22,615 nucleotides of DNA from Paracoccaceae bacterium (lineage in GTDB: Bacteria; Pseudomonadota; Alphaproteobacteria; Rhodobacterales; Rhodobacteraceae). The stretch lies in the NCBI GenBank assembly GCA_015485375.1, contig WFTU01000274.1, positions 1-22,615 of the forward strand, written 5' to 3'. The stretch's first letter is position 1. Every line of letters begins with the position of its first letter. Below, piece by piece: positions 1 through 6,293 of this stretch. Below the pieces are notes generated by a model. The model did not search any database, was not told where the DNA came from, and saw only the letters and a program-made list of their open reading frames with translations. The position numbers and the translations under genes are program-made.

Positions 1-31
1 ATGTAAACGGGGCGTTGGTAAAGGTCGCGCC

Positions 32-493
32 TCAGTTGCCGAAGAAGAGCATGCGCCAGCGGTCGGGGACGGCGAGCGGCGGGAGGGCGCCGTAGATCGC
101 GTCCTGTGCCATATCGCTCGTGAACAGGGAGAGCTTGGCGGCTGTTCCCGACGGGCTGTTGCAGGGGATCACTGCGATGGCGTCATAGATGGCGCGGGCA
201 TTGCGCCATATGACCGGATTGTCCCAGCGGGTGGTGCGCAGCTCGGACATGAAGCCGATATCGCAGCCGCAACTGCCGATGCCGTTGGCGGCGGTGCAAT
301 AGTCGTGGCGCATACATGCGGCGTCGAGCGGGTCCACCGGCGGGCGGTCGACGGAGAGGCTGGCCGGATAGGCGGGGCCGCACCAGTTTCCGTAGACCGG
401 CACGGAGACGGGGAAGGTGCCTTGTGCTGCGGCAAAGGACAGGCCGGCGAGCCAGATCAGGGCGGCAAGGGCAATGCGCAAGAGTCCCGGCAT
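32..493 (-). CDS. Secreted phospholipase A2-like protein
   Basis: The 153-residue product starts with a signal peptide (hydrophobic residues about 4-20, likely cleavage after Ala-Ala-Ala near 23). The mature part carries a secreted PLA2 signature: a calcium-loop-like YGNWCGP (34-40), then D57-A-A-C60-M-R-H63-D64-Y-C66, matching the family pattern DxCCxxHDxC with the catalytic His-Asp pair, then C75-G-C77-D78, where D78 is a candidate for the second catalytic Asp. Six cysteines (38, 60, 66, 75, 77, 111) could form three disulfides. The family hydrolyses the sn-2 ester of phospholipids, and export to the periplasm or outside is expected. I chose the ATG at 493 because it has an AGGGG seven bases upstream and begins the signal peptide; the frame stays open to 553. 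It is the last gene of the aspartate aminotransferase group, 10 bp after its neighbour. The Ca loop is not fully canonical, so activity is inferred. Confidence 0.75.
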   Translation of the reverse strand: MPGLLRIALAALIWLAGLSFAAAQGTFPVSVPVYGNWCGPAYPASLSVDRPPVDPLDAACMRHDYCTAANGIGSCGCDIGFMSELRTTRWDNPVIWRNARAIYDAIAVIPCNSPSGTAAKLSLFTSDMAQDAIYGALPPLAVPDRWRMLFFGN

Positions 494-503
494 ATGGTTT
501 CCC

Positions 504-989
504 CTATTTATTGCCCTTCTTGCCTTCCGGTTTCTTGACGGTGGATTTTTCATCCTTGCGTTTTGTCGTGGTGAATTCCTTGGTTGTGACGTTGCCGCAG
601 GCGGAGCAGGTGTAGGTTTCCACGACGTCGTATTCTTCTTCGGTCCATGTGGTGATCTTGAGGCTGCCGTCGTCCTGTTCCTTGCGCTCCTCGCGGTTTT
701 GCGAGGTGGTCAGGGTTTCCGAGCGGTCGGTGCGCGAGACGGTGAAAGCCTTGCCGCATTTGGCGCAGCGGGCCGATTTGGCGGAGCTGCGGAAGTTTTT
801 CCATGCCATGGCGGCGGCAACCAGCGCGCCGGAGCCCAGTGCGCCGAGGGCGCGGATCGTGCCGGTTTGCGAGCCGAGCATCCAGTAGGCGATGGCGGCG
901 ACGATGACGCCGATGATGATGCCGCCGATGATCGAGCTTTTGAGCAGCGATTTGCGGTTGGCTTCCTGTTCGGGGGAAAGTTCGGGCAT
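504..989 (-). CDS. Membrane protein with split zinc ribbon
   Basis: I do not recognise this 161-aa protein as a named family. It has a short charged N-terminus, two hydrophobic segments (about 18-38 and 45-62), then a soluble tail with two CxxC knuckles, C75-A-K-C78 and C128-S-A-C131, about 50 residues apart. Both are followed by glycine, as in rubredoxin-like zinc ribbons. The residues between are charged and threonine-rich, and the last 20 residues are strongly basic (KKPEGKKGNK). The topology suggests a helical hairpin anchor with a cytoplasmic zinc-binding domain. It lies 21 bp after the upstream uncharacterised gene and 10 bp before the PLA2-like gene, so co-transcription is likely. Zinc binding is inferred from the cysteine pairs only. 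Confidence 0.75.
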   Translation of the reverse strand: MPELSPEQEANRKSLLKSSIIGGIIIGVIVAAIAYWMLGSQTGTIRALGALGSGALVAAAMAWKNFRSSAKSARCAKCGKAFTVSRTDRSETLTTSQNREERKEQDDGSLKITTWTEEEYDVVETYTCSACGNVTTKEFTTTKRKDEKSTVKKPEGKKGNK

Positions 990-1010
990 TTTTCGGACCT
1001 TTCTGTCGGG

Positions 1011-1391
1011 TTAGCTGCGCGAGAGGCGGCGCACGATGGTGCTGCGCAGGTCATGCAGGCTCATCAGGAGCGACTGGCCTTTGGCGCGGATCTGGTCGTC
1101 GGAGGCTTCGGATTGCAGCCAGTGGGCGGCTTTGTTGATGTCCTCGATCAATGTGTCAAAACGGGCGGCATCGCGGGCCTGTTGTGTATTGTTTCTTTCG
1201 GTAATCCAGTTGTTTATAGATGATTTTTCATCTTCGGTAGGTTTGGCTTTGCCGAAGGGTTTGACCTCTCCATTCGGTTTTATAACCGCGATCTGGGTCA
1301 GGTCGAGACGGCCGGTATTGCCGGTCTCGACCCGGAACACGCTGGCGCCGCGGTCGCGGAGGCGGAAGTAGAGGTCGGGTTTTTCAAGCAT
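1011..1391 (-). CDS. Uncharacterised protein coupled to the aminotransferase
   Basis: This 126-aa soluble protein has no signal peptide or membrane segment. The N-terminal half (about 1-45) reads like beta-strands (YFRLRDRG, SVFRVETG, TQIAVIKPNG), and the rest looks helical and ends in a basic SLHDLRSTIVRRLSRS. From memory, similar proteins occur in Rhodobacteraceae without known function. Its ATG overlaps the end of the aminotransferase gene by 8 nt (1384-1391), so translational coupling is likely. Codons around 1190-1250 are visibly more AT-rich than the neighbours, which may be only local drift. No catalytic motif is evident, and I assign no function. Confidence 0.75.
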   Translation of the reverse strand: MLEKPDLYFRLRDRGASVFRVETGNTGRLDLTQIAVIKPNGEVKPFGKAKPTEDEKSSINNWITERNNTQQARDAARFDTLIEDINKAAHWLQSEASDDQIRAKGQSLLMSLHDLRSTIVRRLSRS

Positions 1392-2592
1392 CGGTCAGGC
1401 TTTCGCAAAATGTTTTGATGCGCGCGCAGGCGTCGCGCAGAATATCGTCGGATGTGGCGTAGCTTACACGGAAATTCGGCGAGAGGCCAAAGGCGGCGCC
1501 GAACACCACCGCAACGCCTTGTTGCTCGAGCAGTTCGGAGGCGAAAACCTCGTCGTTTTCAATGGGTTTTCCGGAGGGGCTAACCTTTCCGATCAGTTCC
1601 TTGATCGAGGGGTAGACATAGAAAGCGCCGTCCGGTGTCGGGCAGGTGATGCCGTCGATGTCGTTCAGTGCGGCGACCACGAGGTCGCGCCGGCGCTCGA
1701 AGGCGGCGCAGCTTTCGGTGATGTAGTCCTGCGGGCCGTTCAGGGCCTCGAGCGCAGCCCACTGGCTGATGGTGGAAGGGTTGGTGGTGGACTGGCCCTG
1801 CACCTTGACCATCGCCTTGATCAGGGCCTCCGGTCCGCCGGCATATCCGATGCGCCAGCCGGTCATGGCGTAGGCTTTCGAGACGCCGTTGACGGTGAGG
1901 GTGCGCGCGTAAAGTGCCGGTTCGACCTCGGCCGGGGTGCAGAATTCGAAAGGCTCGTAGGCGATGTGTTCATACATGTCGTCGCTCATCACATACACAT
2001 GCGGGTGGCGCAGCAGGACGTCGGTGAGGGCCTTCAGCTCCGCGCGCGTGTAGCCCGCGCCGGTGGGGTTGGACGGAGAGTTGAAGATGAACCATTTCGT
2101 GCGTTCGGTGATCGCGGCGTCCAGCTGCTCCGGCGTGATCTTGAAGCCCGCCTCCAGCGTGGCCTCGACGATCACCGGTGTGCCGCCGCACAGGCGGACC
2201 ATATCGGGATAGCTGACCCAGTAGGGGGCGGGGATGATAACCTCGTCATCCGGATTAAGGGAAGCCAGCAAGACATTGAAAAGAACCTGTTTTCCTCCGG
2301 AAGAAACAATGATCTGTTCGGGCGTGTAGTCGAGGTTGTTCTCGCGTTTGAATTTGGCGCAAATGGCGGTTTTCAGTTCCGGCATGCCATCGGGTGCCGT
2401 GTATTTGGTCTCGCCGCGCTGGATGGCGGCAATGGCGGCGTCCTTGATGTTTTGCGGCGTGTCGAAATCCGGTTCTCCGGCGCCGAGGCCGATCACATCC
2501 ACGCCTGCGGCCTTCAACTCGCGTGCCTTGGTCGAAACCGCGACGGTGGGCGAGGGTTTTACGCGGGACAGGGCGTCGGACAGGAAGGGCAT
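1384..2592 (-). CDS. aspC: Class I aminotransferase, aspartate/prephenate type
   Basis: This 402-aa fold-type I PLP enzyme is of the aspartate aminotransferase Ib subgroup. Visible signatures are GLGAGEPDFDTP near 36-46, the substrate-loop NSPSNPTG (171-178), S203-D-D-M-Y207 for PLP pyridine contact, the PLP lysine K239 in SKAYAMTGWRIGY, and R247. Family members exchange the amino group between aspartate and 2-oxoglutarate; in alphaproteobacteria some also transaminate prephenate to arogenate, so the exact substrate is open. I chose the ATG at 2592 because it begins the conserved MPFLSDALSR and has GGAG upstream; the frame is open to 2736 but that extension looks non-coding. It heads a minus-strand operon and is divergent from sdhE. 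Confidence 0.92.
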   Translation of the reverse strand: MPFLSDALSRVKPSPTVAVSTKARELKAAGVDVIGLGAGEPDFDTPQNIKDAAIAAIQRGETKYTAPDGMPELKTAICAKFKRENNLDYTPEQIIVSSGGKQVLFNVLLASLNPDDEVIIPAPYWVSYPDMVRLCGGTPVIVEATLEAGFKITPEQLDAAITERTKWFIFNSPSNPTGAGYTRAELKALTDVLLRHPHVYVMSDDMYEHIAYEPFEFCTPAEVEPALYARTLTVNGVSKAYAMTGWRIGYAGGPEALIKAMVKVQGQSTTNPSTISQWAALEALNGPQDYITESCAAFERRRDLVVAALNDIDGITCPTPDGAFYVYPSIKELIGKVSPSGKPIENDEVFASELLEQQGVAVVFGAAFGLSPNFRVSYATSDDILRDACARIKTFCESLTDA

Positions 2593-2643
2593 CGGGCGGG
2601 CTCCGGTTGTTTCTTGGCATTGATAGAGGGGGCGAAGGGGCAG

Positions 2644-2663
2644 TTCAAGCATTGTGGCTTGAA
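2644..2663. promoter_or_regulatory. Perfect inverted repeat between aspC and sdhE
   Basis: TTCAAGC, six bases, then GCTTGAA forms a perfect 7-bp inverted repeat inside the 123-bp divergent intergenic region. It could be an operator for a dimeric regulator acting on one or both genes. No regulator family is implied by the sequence, and I could not place a convincing -35/-10 pair around it. Confidence 0.35.
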
Positions 2664-2715
2664 ACGGGTCGCGATTTGGGTGCAGAAGGGCGCAGGCTTC
2701 AGGAAAGGCAACGAG

Positions 2716-2976
2716 ATGGGCGAGACGGCGGAACACCGGTTGAAACGGTTGAAGATGCGCAGCTGGCGGCGCGGCACCAAGGAAATGGACATGATGCTCG
2801 GTCCCTTTGCCGATGCGGAGCTGGACGGTTTGTCAGCGCGCGAGCTGGACCTTTACGAGGCGCTGCTGTCGGAGAACGACCAGGACCTGTATGTCTGGAT
2901 GTCGGGGCAGGAGCCCTTGCCGGCCGAACTGGCGGAAATCGGCGGGATTATCCGCAAATTCCACAAACTCGTATAA
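2716..2976 (+). CDS. sdhE: Succinate dehydrogenase assembly factor 2 (flavinylation factor)
   Basis: This 86-aa product matches the SdhE/Sdh5/SDHAF2 family. It carries the R19-G20-T21-K22-E23-M-D motif (family RGxxE), which in known members contacts the flavoprotein subunit and promotes covalent FAD attachment to SdhA. The flanking R-L-K-M-R-S-W-R and the following L-D-L-Y-E-A-L-L and D-L-Y-V-W-M segments are also typical. The start at 2716 has AGGAAAGG just upstream. The frame is open for more than 1 kb further upstream, but that part is antisense to aspC and is not coding. It is divergent from aspC and followed 76 bp later by a MarR-family gene. The sdh operon itself is not in this window. 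Confidence 0.9.
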   Translation: MGETAEHRLKRLKMRSWRRGTKEMDMMLGPFADAELDGLSARELDLYEALLSENDQDLYVWMSGQEPLPAELAEIGGIIRKFHKLV

Positions 2977-3052
2977 AATGGGCGATATTTAACGGGTTGT
3001 TTGCATTTGGGGTGCGAAAACTTCGGGAATCACTATTTCCGGAGGGCATGGC

Positions 3053-3565
3053 ATGAATATTCAGACAACGGTTGACGGGCGCACGCAGGACGCGGGGCTG
3101 GAGGTCTATCTCGACACGCTCGGGCGGCTGGAACGGTTGCACCGTTTGTTGCTCGATGTGGTCAAGGACGAGTTCGAGCGGCTGGGGCTGATCGATATCA
3201 ACTCGGTGCAGGGGTTGCTGCTGTTCAATATCGGCGAGCAGGAGGTGACAGCGGGGGAGCTGAAATCGCGCGGCTATTATCAGGGCTCCAACGTTTCCTA
3301 CAATCTGAAGAAGCTGGTCGAGACCGGTTATATGCACCACGAGAAATGCAAGGTGGACCGGCGCGCGGTGCGGGTGCGCCTTACCGCAAAGGGGCGGGAG
3401 ATCCGGCAGGTGCTGTCGGATTTGTTCGCGCGCCATGCCGCGGAAATGGAGGCGTCGGCGACCCTCGGCGAGGGGCGCTGGAGGAAACCAACGGCAAGCT
3501 GCGGGCCATCGAGCGGTTCTGGTCCGACCGGATCAGGTTCATTTATTAGGATGTTTTCACAATAA
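3053..3565 (+). CDS. MarR-family winged-helix regulator (LdtR-like), 3' frameshift
   Basis: As it stands the frame encodes 170 aa. The winged-helix core is clear: helices about 18-60, recognition segment GYYQGSNVSYNLKKLVETGY, then a basic wing HHEKCKVDRRAVRVRLTAKG. This pattern resembles the LdtR-type MarR regulators of alphaproteobacteria, a comparison made from memory. After LGEG (3464-3475) the frame turns into low-complexity Ser/Gly/Pro and runs to 3565. The -1 frame from 3475 instead reads ALEETNGKLRAIERFWSDRI and ends at 3549 after RFIY, which looks like a genuine amphipathic C-terminal dimerisation helix. Adding one G to the GGGG run at 3472-3475 joins both parts into about 165 aa. The start at 3053 follows GGAGGG. 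The gene is either mutated or the sequence has an indel error. Confidence 0.75.
   Translation: MNIQTTVDGRTQDAGLEVYLDTLGRLERLHRLLLDVVKDEFERLGLIDINSVQGLLLFNIGEQEVTAGELKSRGYYQGSNVSYNLKKLVETGYMHHEKCKVDRRAVRVRLTAKGREIRQVLSDLFARHAAEMEASATLGEGRWRKPTASCGPSSGSGPTGSGSFIRMFSQ
3472..3475 (+). other. Probable frameshift site (G run) in the MarR-family gene
   Basis: Upstream of this GGGG the MarR-like protein reads in the 3053 frame. Downstream, a plausible C-terminus (ALEETNGKLRAIERFWSDRI, then RFIY and TAG at 3547-3549) reads in the -1 frame. One additional G here would restore a continuous gene. A sequencing error, a real mutation or programmed slippage cannot be told apart from this sequence alone; no slippery heptamer of the usual kind is present. 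Confidence 0.55.
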
Positions 3566-3574
3566 ATTCATAGC

Positions 3575-3586
3575 ATTTGGCCAAAT
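3575..3586. promoter_or_regulatory. 12-bp palindrome upstream of hemA
   Basis: ATTTGGCCAAAT is a perfect 12-bp palindrome in the 119-bp region ahead of hemA, about 90 bp before the start codon and just after the MarR-family gene. It is a candidate operator. No FNR-type TTGAT-N4-ATCAA is visible in this region, although such a box is known upstream of hemA in Rhodobacter. Confidence 0.25.
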
Positions 3587-3611
3587 ACCCGTAACTGCGG
3601 CGTTTTGAATC

Positions 3612-3641
3612 TTGTTTTACAATGTCTCCGGCGGGTATAGA
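3612..3641 (+). promoter_or_regulatory. Candidate hemA promoter
   Basis: TTGTTT (3612-3617), an 18-bp spacer and TATAGA (3636-3641) fit a sigma-70-like promoter 28 bp ahead of the hemA start. The -35 match is modest, so this is only a candidate. Confidence 0.3.
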
Positions 3642-3668
3642 GGACGGACTGTTCTCAGGAGAATTGCG

Positions 3669-4892
3669 ATGGATTACGACAAGAATCTCGATGACGCATT
3701 GGCGGCTTTGCATGACGAGGGGCGCTATCGTGTCTTCATGGATATCTGTCGCGAGAACGGCTCTTTTCCCAAAGCCGAGTGGAAACGCCCGGATGGCGAG
3801 ACGCGGGAAATTACGGTCTGGTGCGGGAATGACTACCTCGGGATGGGGCAGAATCCGGTTGTGATCGAGGCCATCGAAAAGGCGCTGCATGTGGCAGGGG
3901 CTGGTTCGGGTGGCACGCGCAATATTTCCGGCACCACGATTTTCCACAAGGAACTGGAGGCGGAACTGGCCGATCTGCACCAGAAAGAAGCGGCGCTGGT
4001 CTTTACCTCTGCCTATATCGCCAATGAATCCACGCTCTCGGTTTTGCCGAAGCTGTTCCCCGGTCTGGTGATCCTGTCCGACGAGCTGAACCACGCCTCG
4101 ATGATTGAAGGCGTGCGCCATGGCCGGTGCGAGAAACATATCTGGCGTCACAACGATGTTGCGCATCTGCGCGAGTTGCTGGAATCACTTGATCCCGACG
4201 TGCCGAAACTGATCGCTTTCGAGTCGATTTATTCGATGGACGGCGATTTCGGCCCGATCGAGGAGGTCTGCGACCTCGCCGACGAGTTCAATGCGCTGAC
4301 CTATATCGACGAGGTTCATGCTGTCGGCATGTATGGACCGCGCGGCGGCGGCGTGGCCGAGCGCGACGGTCTTATGGACCGCATCGACATTATCAACGGC
4401 ACATTGGCCAAGGCCTACGGTGTCATGGGCGGCTATATCGCGACCACGGCGAAGATGGCCGATGCTGTGCGTTCCTATGCGCCCGGATTTATTTTCACGA
4501 CCTCGCTTCCGCCCGCGATTGCCGCCGGTGCTGCGGCCTCTGTCCGGTATCTGAAAGAGCATCAGGAACTGCGTGACCAGCAGCAGGAAGCAGCCAAGGT
4601 GTTGAAAATGCGCCTGAAAGCGCTGGGGTTGCCGGTGATGGAGAGCGAAAGCCACATCGTGCCGGTGCTGGTGGCGGATCCGGTGAAATGCAAACGCCTG
4701 TCGGATCGTTTGCTGGAAGAGTCGGGAATTTACGTTCAGCCGATCAACTATCCGACCGTGCCGCGCGGCACCGAGCGGCTGCGTTTTACGCCCTCGCCGG
4801 TGCATGATGCGGAGACGATGGACCATTTGGTGAAGTCGATGGATGCACTCTGGCATAATTGCGAATTGGCGCGGTTACCGATGGTTGGATAG
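3669..4892 (+). CDS. hemA: 5-aminolevulinate synthase
   Basis: This 407-aa PLP enzyme condenses succinyl-CoA with glycine to give 5-aminolevulinate, the first step of tetrapyrrole synthesis by the C4 (Shemin) route used in alphaproteobacteria. Visible features are the glycine-rich GAGSGGTRNISGT (78-90), the pyridine-contact D214 in YIDEVHAVGMYG, and the PLP lysine K248 in NGTLAKAYGVMGGY, at the same number as in Rhodobacter HemA; the length also matches. I chose ATG 3669 over 3612 because MDYDKNLDDALAALHDEGRY is the usual N-terminus and AGGAG lies upstream. The gene follows the frameshifted MarR-like regulator and is separated from rodZ by 163 bp, so it may be its own unit. Confidence 0.95.
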   Translation: MDYDKNLDDALAALHDEGRYRVFMDICRENGSFPKAEWKRPDGETREITVWCGNDYLGMGQNPVVIEAIEKALHVAGAGSGGTRNISGTTIFHKELEAELADLHQKEAALVFTSAYIANESTLSVLPKLFPGLVILSDELNHASMIEGVRHGRCEKHIWRHNDVAHLRELLESLDPDVPKLIAFESIYSMDGDFGPIEEVCDLADEFNALTYIDEVHAVGMYGPRGGGVAERDGLMDRIDIINGTLAKAYGVMGGYIATTAKMADAVRSYAPGFIFTTSLPPAIAAGAAASVRYLKEHQELRDQQQEAAKVLKMRLKALGLPVMESESHIVPVLVADPVKCKRLSDRLLEESGIYVQPINYPTVPRGTERLRFTPSPVHDAETMDHLVKSMDALWHNCELARLPMVG

Positions 4893-4940
4893 CCGGAAGG
4901 CTCGGCGGGGTTTCGCGCACCTCCGGTTCTGTTCAACTTT

Positions 4941-4969
4941 TTGTGCACAATTAGTTAATATGGTGTTAC
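4941..4969 (+). promoter_or_regulatory. Palindrome and CtrA-like site upstream of the RodZ-like gene
   Basis: The 163-bp gap between hemA and the RodZ-like gene holds an AT-rich island. TTGTGCACAA (4941-4950) is a perfect 10-bp palindrome. It is followed by TTAA, seven bases, TTAC (4955-4969), seven of eight matches to the CtrA half-sites TTAA-N7-TTAA. Both are candidates only; such short patterns occur by chance. Confidence 0.25.
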
Positions 4970-5055
4970 ATATACACGCGCAGGCGGGTCTTCCGCTTGA
5001 AGTTTTGCGCCAGTGGCGTAAAAGCGCACGGGGCACAGGCTAACAAAGCAGGCAG

Positions 5056-6219
5056 ATGGACAGTTCGTCAGAAAATACAACGCTGGGCGGTTTCGATTCT
5101 TTCGAACAGAAACTGGGTGACGAACTGCGCGGCGAGCGGGCGACGCTTGGCAAGTCGCTGCTGGATGTGCAGCGGGATTTGCGTATCAAGGCCGCCTATA
5201 TTTCCGCCATCGAAAACTGCGATGTGTCGGTCTTTCCCAATTCGAGTTTTGTGGCCGGTTATGTGCGCTCCTATGCGCGCTACCTCGGTCTGGATGCGGA
5301 CGAGACGTTCGCGCGGTTTTGCGACGAGGCGCGTTTCCAGTCTGCCGGCGCCGAGTTGGGCGTAGCGGCCGCGCGCAAGGCCAAGGCCGAAGAGGAACAC
5401 ACTACCTTTACCGACCCGCATGCCTGGGTTCCGAAAATGCCGGGTATGGGAACGGCGGCCTCTACCGGATCTGCGACAGGGGTTGCTTTGACGGCGGCGG
5501 GGCCGCTTCTGGCGCTGGGGTTGGTGATCGGCGGTATCGGATACGGGGCGTGGGTTCTGATCCAGGATATCCAGCGGGTCGAATTCGCCCCGATCGAGGA
5601 CACGCCTATGGTGGCTTTCGAGCCGGAAGGTCTGGGCGGAACGCAGCCGGACGGGGCGGGCGGATTTCTGGCGTCGAGTGTGGATCTCGCAGCCGATCCC
5701 TCGCTTTTGTATAACCGGCGCGAGCTGGACATTCCGGTCGTGCAGCCGCGCGACGGACCGATTTTCGCAATCAATCCCGACGGCGAGACGCCCGAGGTTG
5801 TGGTGGCCGATGCCGCCGCGCCGGAAGAGGATGTTGTGACCGAGGGCGCGCCCAAGGTCAGCGAGACCATCCATCCGCCGAGCATCAGCATCGTGGCGCA
5901 AAAAGAAGCCTGGGTGCGGGTCTACGAGGAAAACGGCACGATTATTTTTGAAAAAACCCTTGCTGCCGGCGAGCGTTACAGCCTGCCGAAGGATGCGCCT
6001 GCGGCCTATCTGCGGGCGGGGAATGCGACGGCGGTTTATGTGATGGTGGATGATGCGGCCTATGGTCCGGTCAGTTCCACGCAGGCCGTGGTGCGGGATA
6101 TTCCGCTGGCGGCCACGGATATTGCCGACAAGATGGCGGCGGTGGACAACCCCTCCGTGGCCTTGCAGGTGGCTGCCGAAGCCTGGCGCGAGATGAACAC
6201 GGCGCAGAACACCGAATAG
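5056..6219 (+). CDS. rodZ: RodZ-like HTH and DUF4115 membrane protein
   Basis: This 387-aa protein has the RodZ architecture: an N-terminal cytoplasmic helix-turn-helix (about 15-92, with FEQKLGDELRGERATLGKSL and the conserved AYISAIE), a single transmembrane helix (about 144-168), an acidic low-complexity linker, and a periplasmic DUF4115 domain (about 277-350, starting ISIVAQKEAWVRVYEENG). RodZ links MreB filaments to the cell-wall elongation machinery. It sits 74 bp upstream of ispG, the same pairing as rodZ-ispG in E. coli. The HTH of this family mainly mediates protein contacts rather than DNA binding. The role in shape is inferred from family and context; mreB is not in this window. Confidence 0.85.
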   Translation: MDSSSENTTLGGFDSFEQKLGDELRGERATLGKSLLDVQRDLRIKAAYISAIENCDVSVFPNSSFVAGYVRSYARYLGLDADETFARFCDEARFQSAGAELGVAAARKAKAEEEHTTFTDPHAWVPKMPGMGTAASTGSATGVALTAAGPLLALGLVIGGIGYGAWVLIQDIQRVEFAPIEDTPMVAFEPEGLGGTQPDGAGGFLASSVDLAADPSLLYNRRELDIPVVQPRDGPIFAINPDGETPEVVVADAAAPEEDVVTEGAPKVSETIHPPSISIVAQKEAWVRVYEENGTIIFEKTLAAGERYSLPKDAPAAYLRAGNATAVYVMVDDAAYGPVSSTQAVVRDIPLAATDIADKMAAVDNPSVALQVAAEAWREMNTAQNTE

Positions 6220-6293
6220 TGTTGCGGGTGGCGTGACAATCGGTTCGCGGCGCAGTATCACTTTTTCCAGACCTCATTAACGCGGGATACCCC

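Noticed and set aside
494..553. Longer start for the PLA2-like protein at 553
   Set aside because: The added 20 residues are highly basic, would precede the signal peptide and overlap the upstream gene; ATG 493 has AGGGG at the right distance.
1519..2715. Long open frame on the plus strand leading into sdhE
   Set aside because: It is antisense to aspC, whose motifs are clear, and the SdhE family starts at 2716 with its own ribosome binding site. GC-rich codons on the other strand keep this frame open by chance.
4893..4942. Possible hemA terminator: CCGGAAGG (4893-4900) with CCTCCGG (4920-4926) and a later T run
   Set aside because: The stem is short and bulged, the loop is about 19 nt and the T run starts 11 nt after the stem, so it does not fit an intrinsic terminator well.
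5068..6261. 397-codon open frame opposite the RodZ-like gene
   Set aside because: The product is an Arg/His-rich mixture without recognisable motifs, typical of a mirror of a GC-rich gene. The plus strand has a full RodZ architecture.
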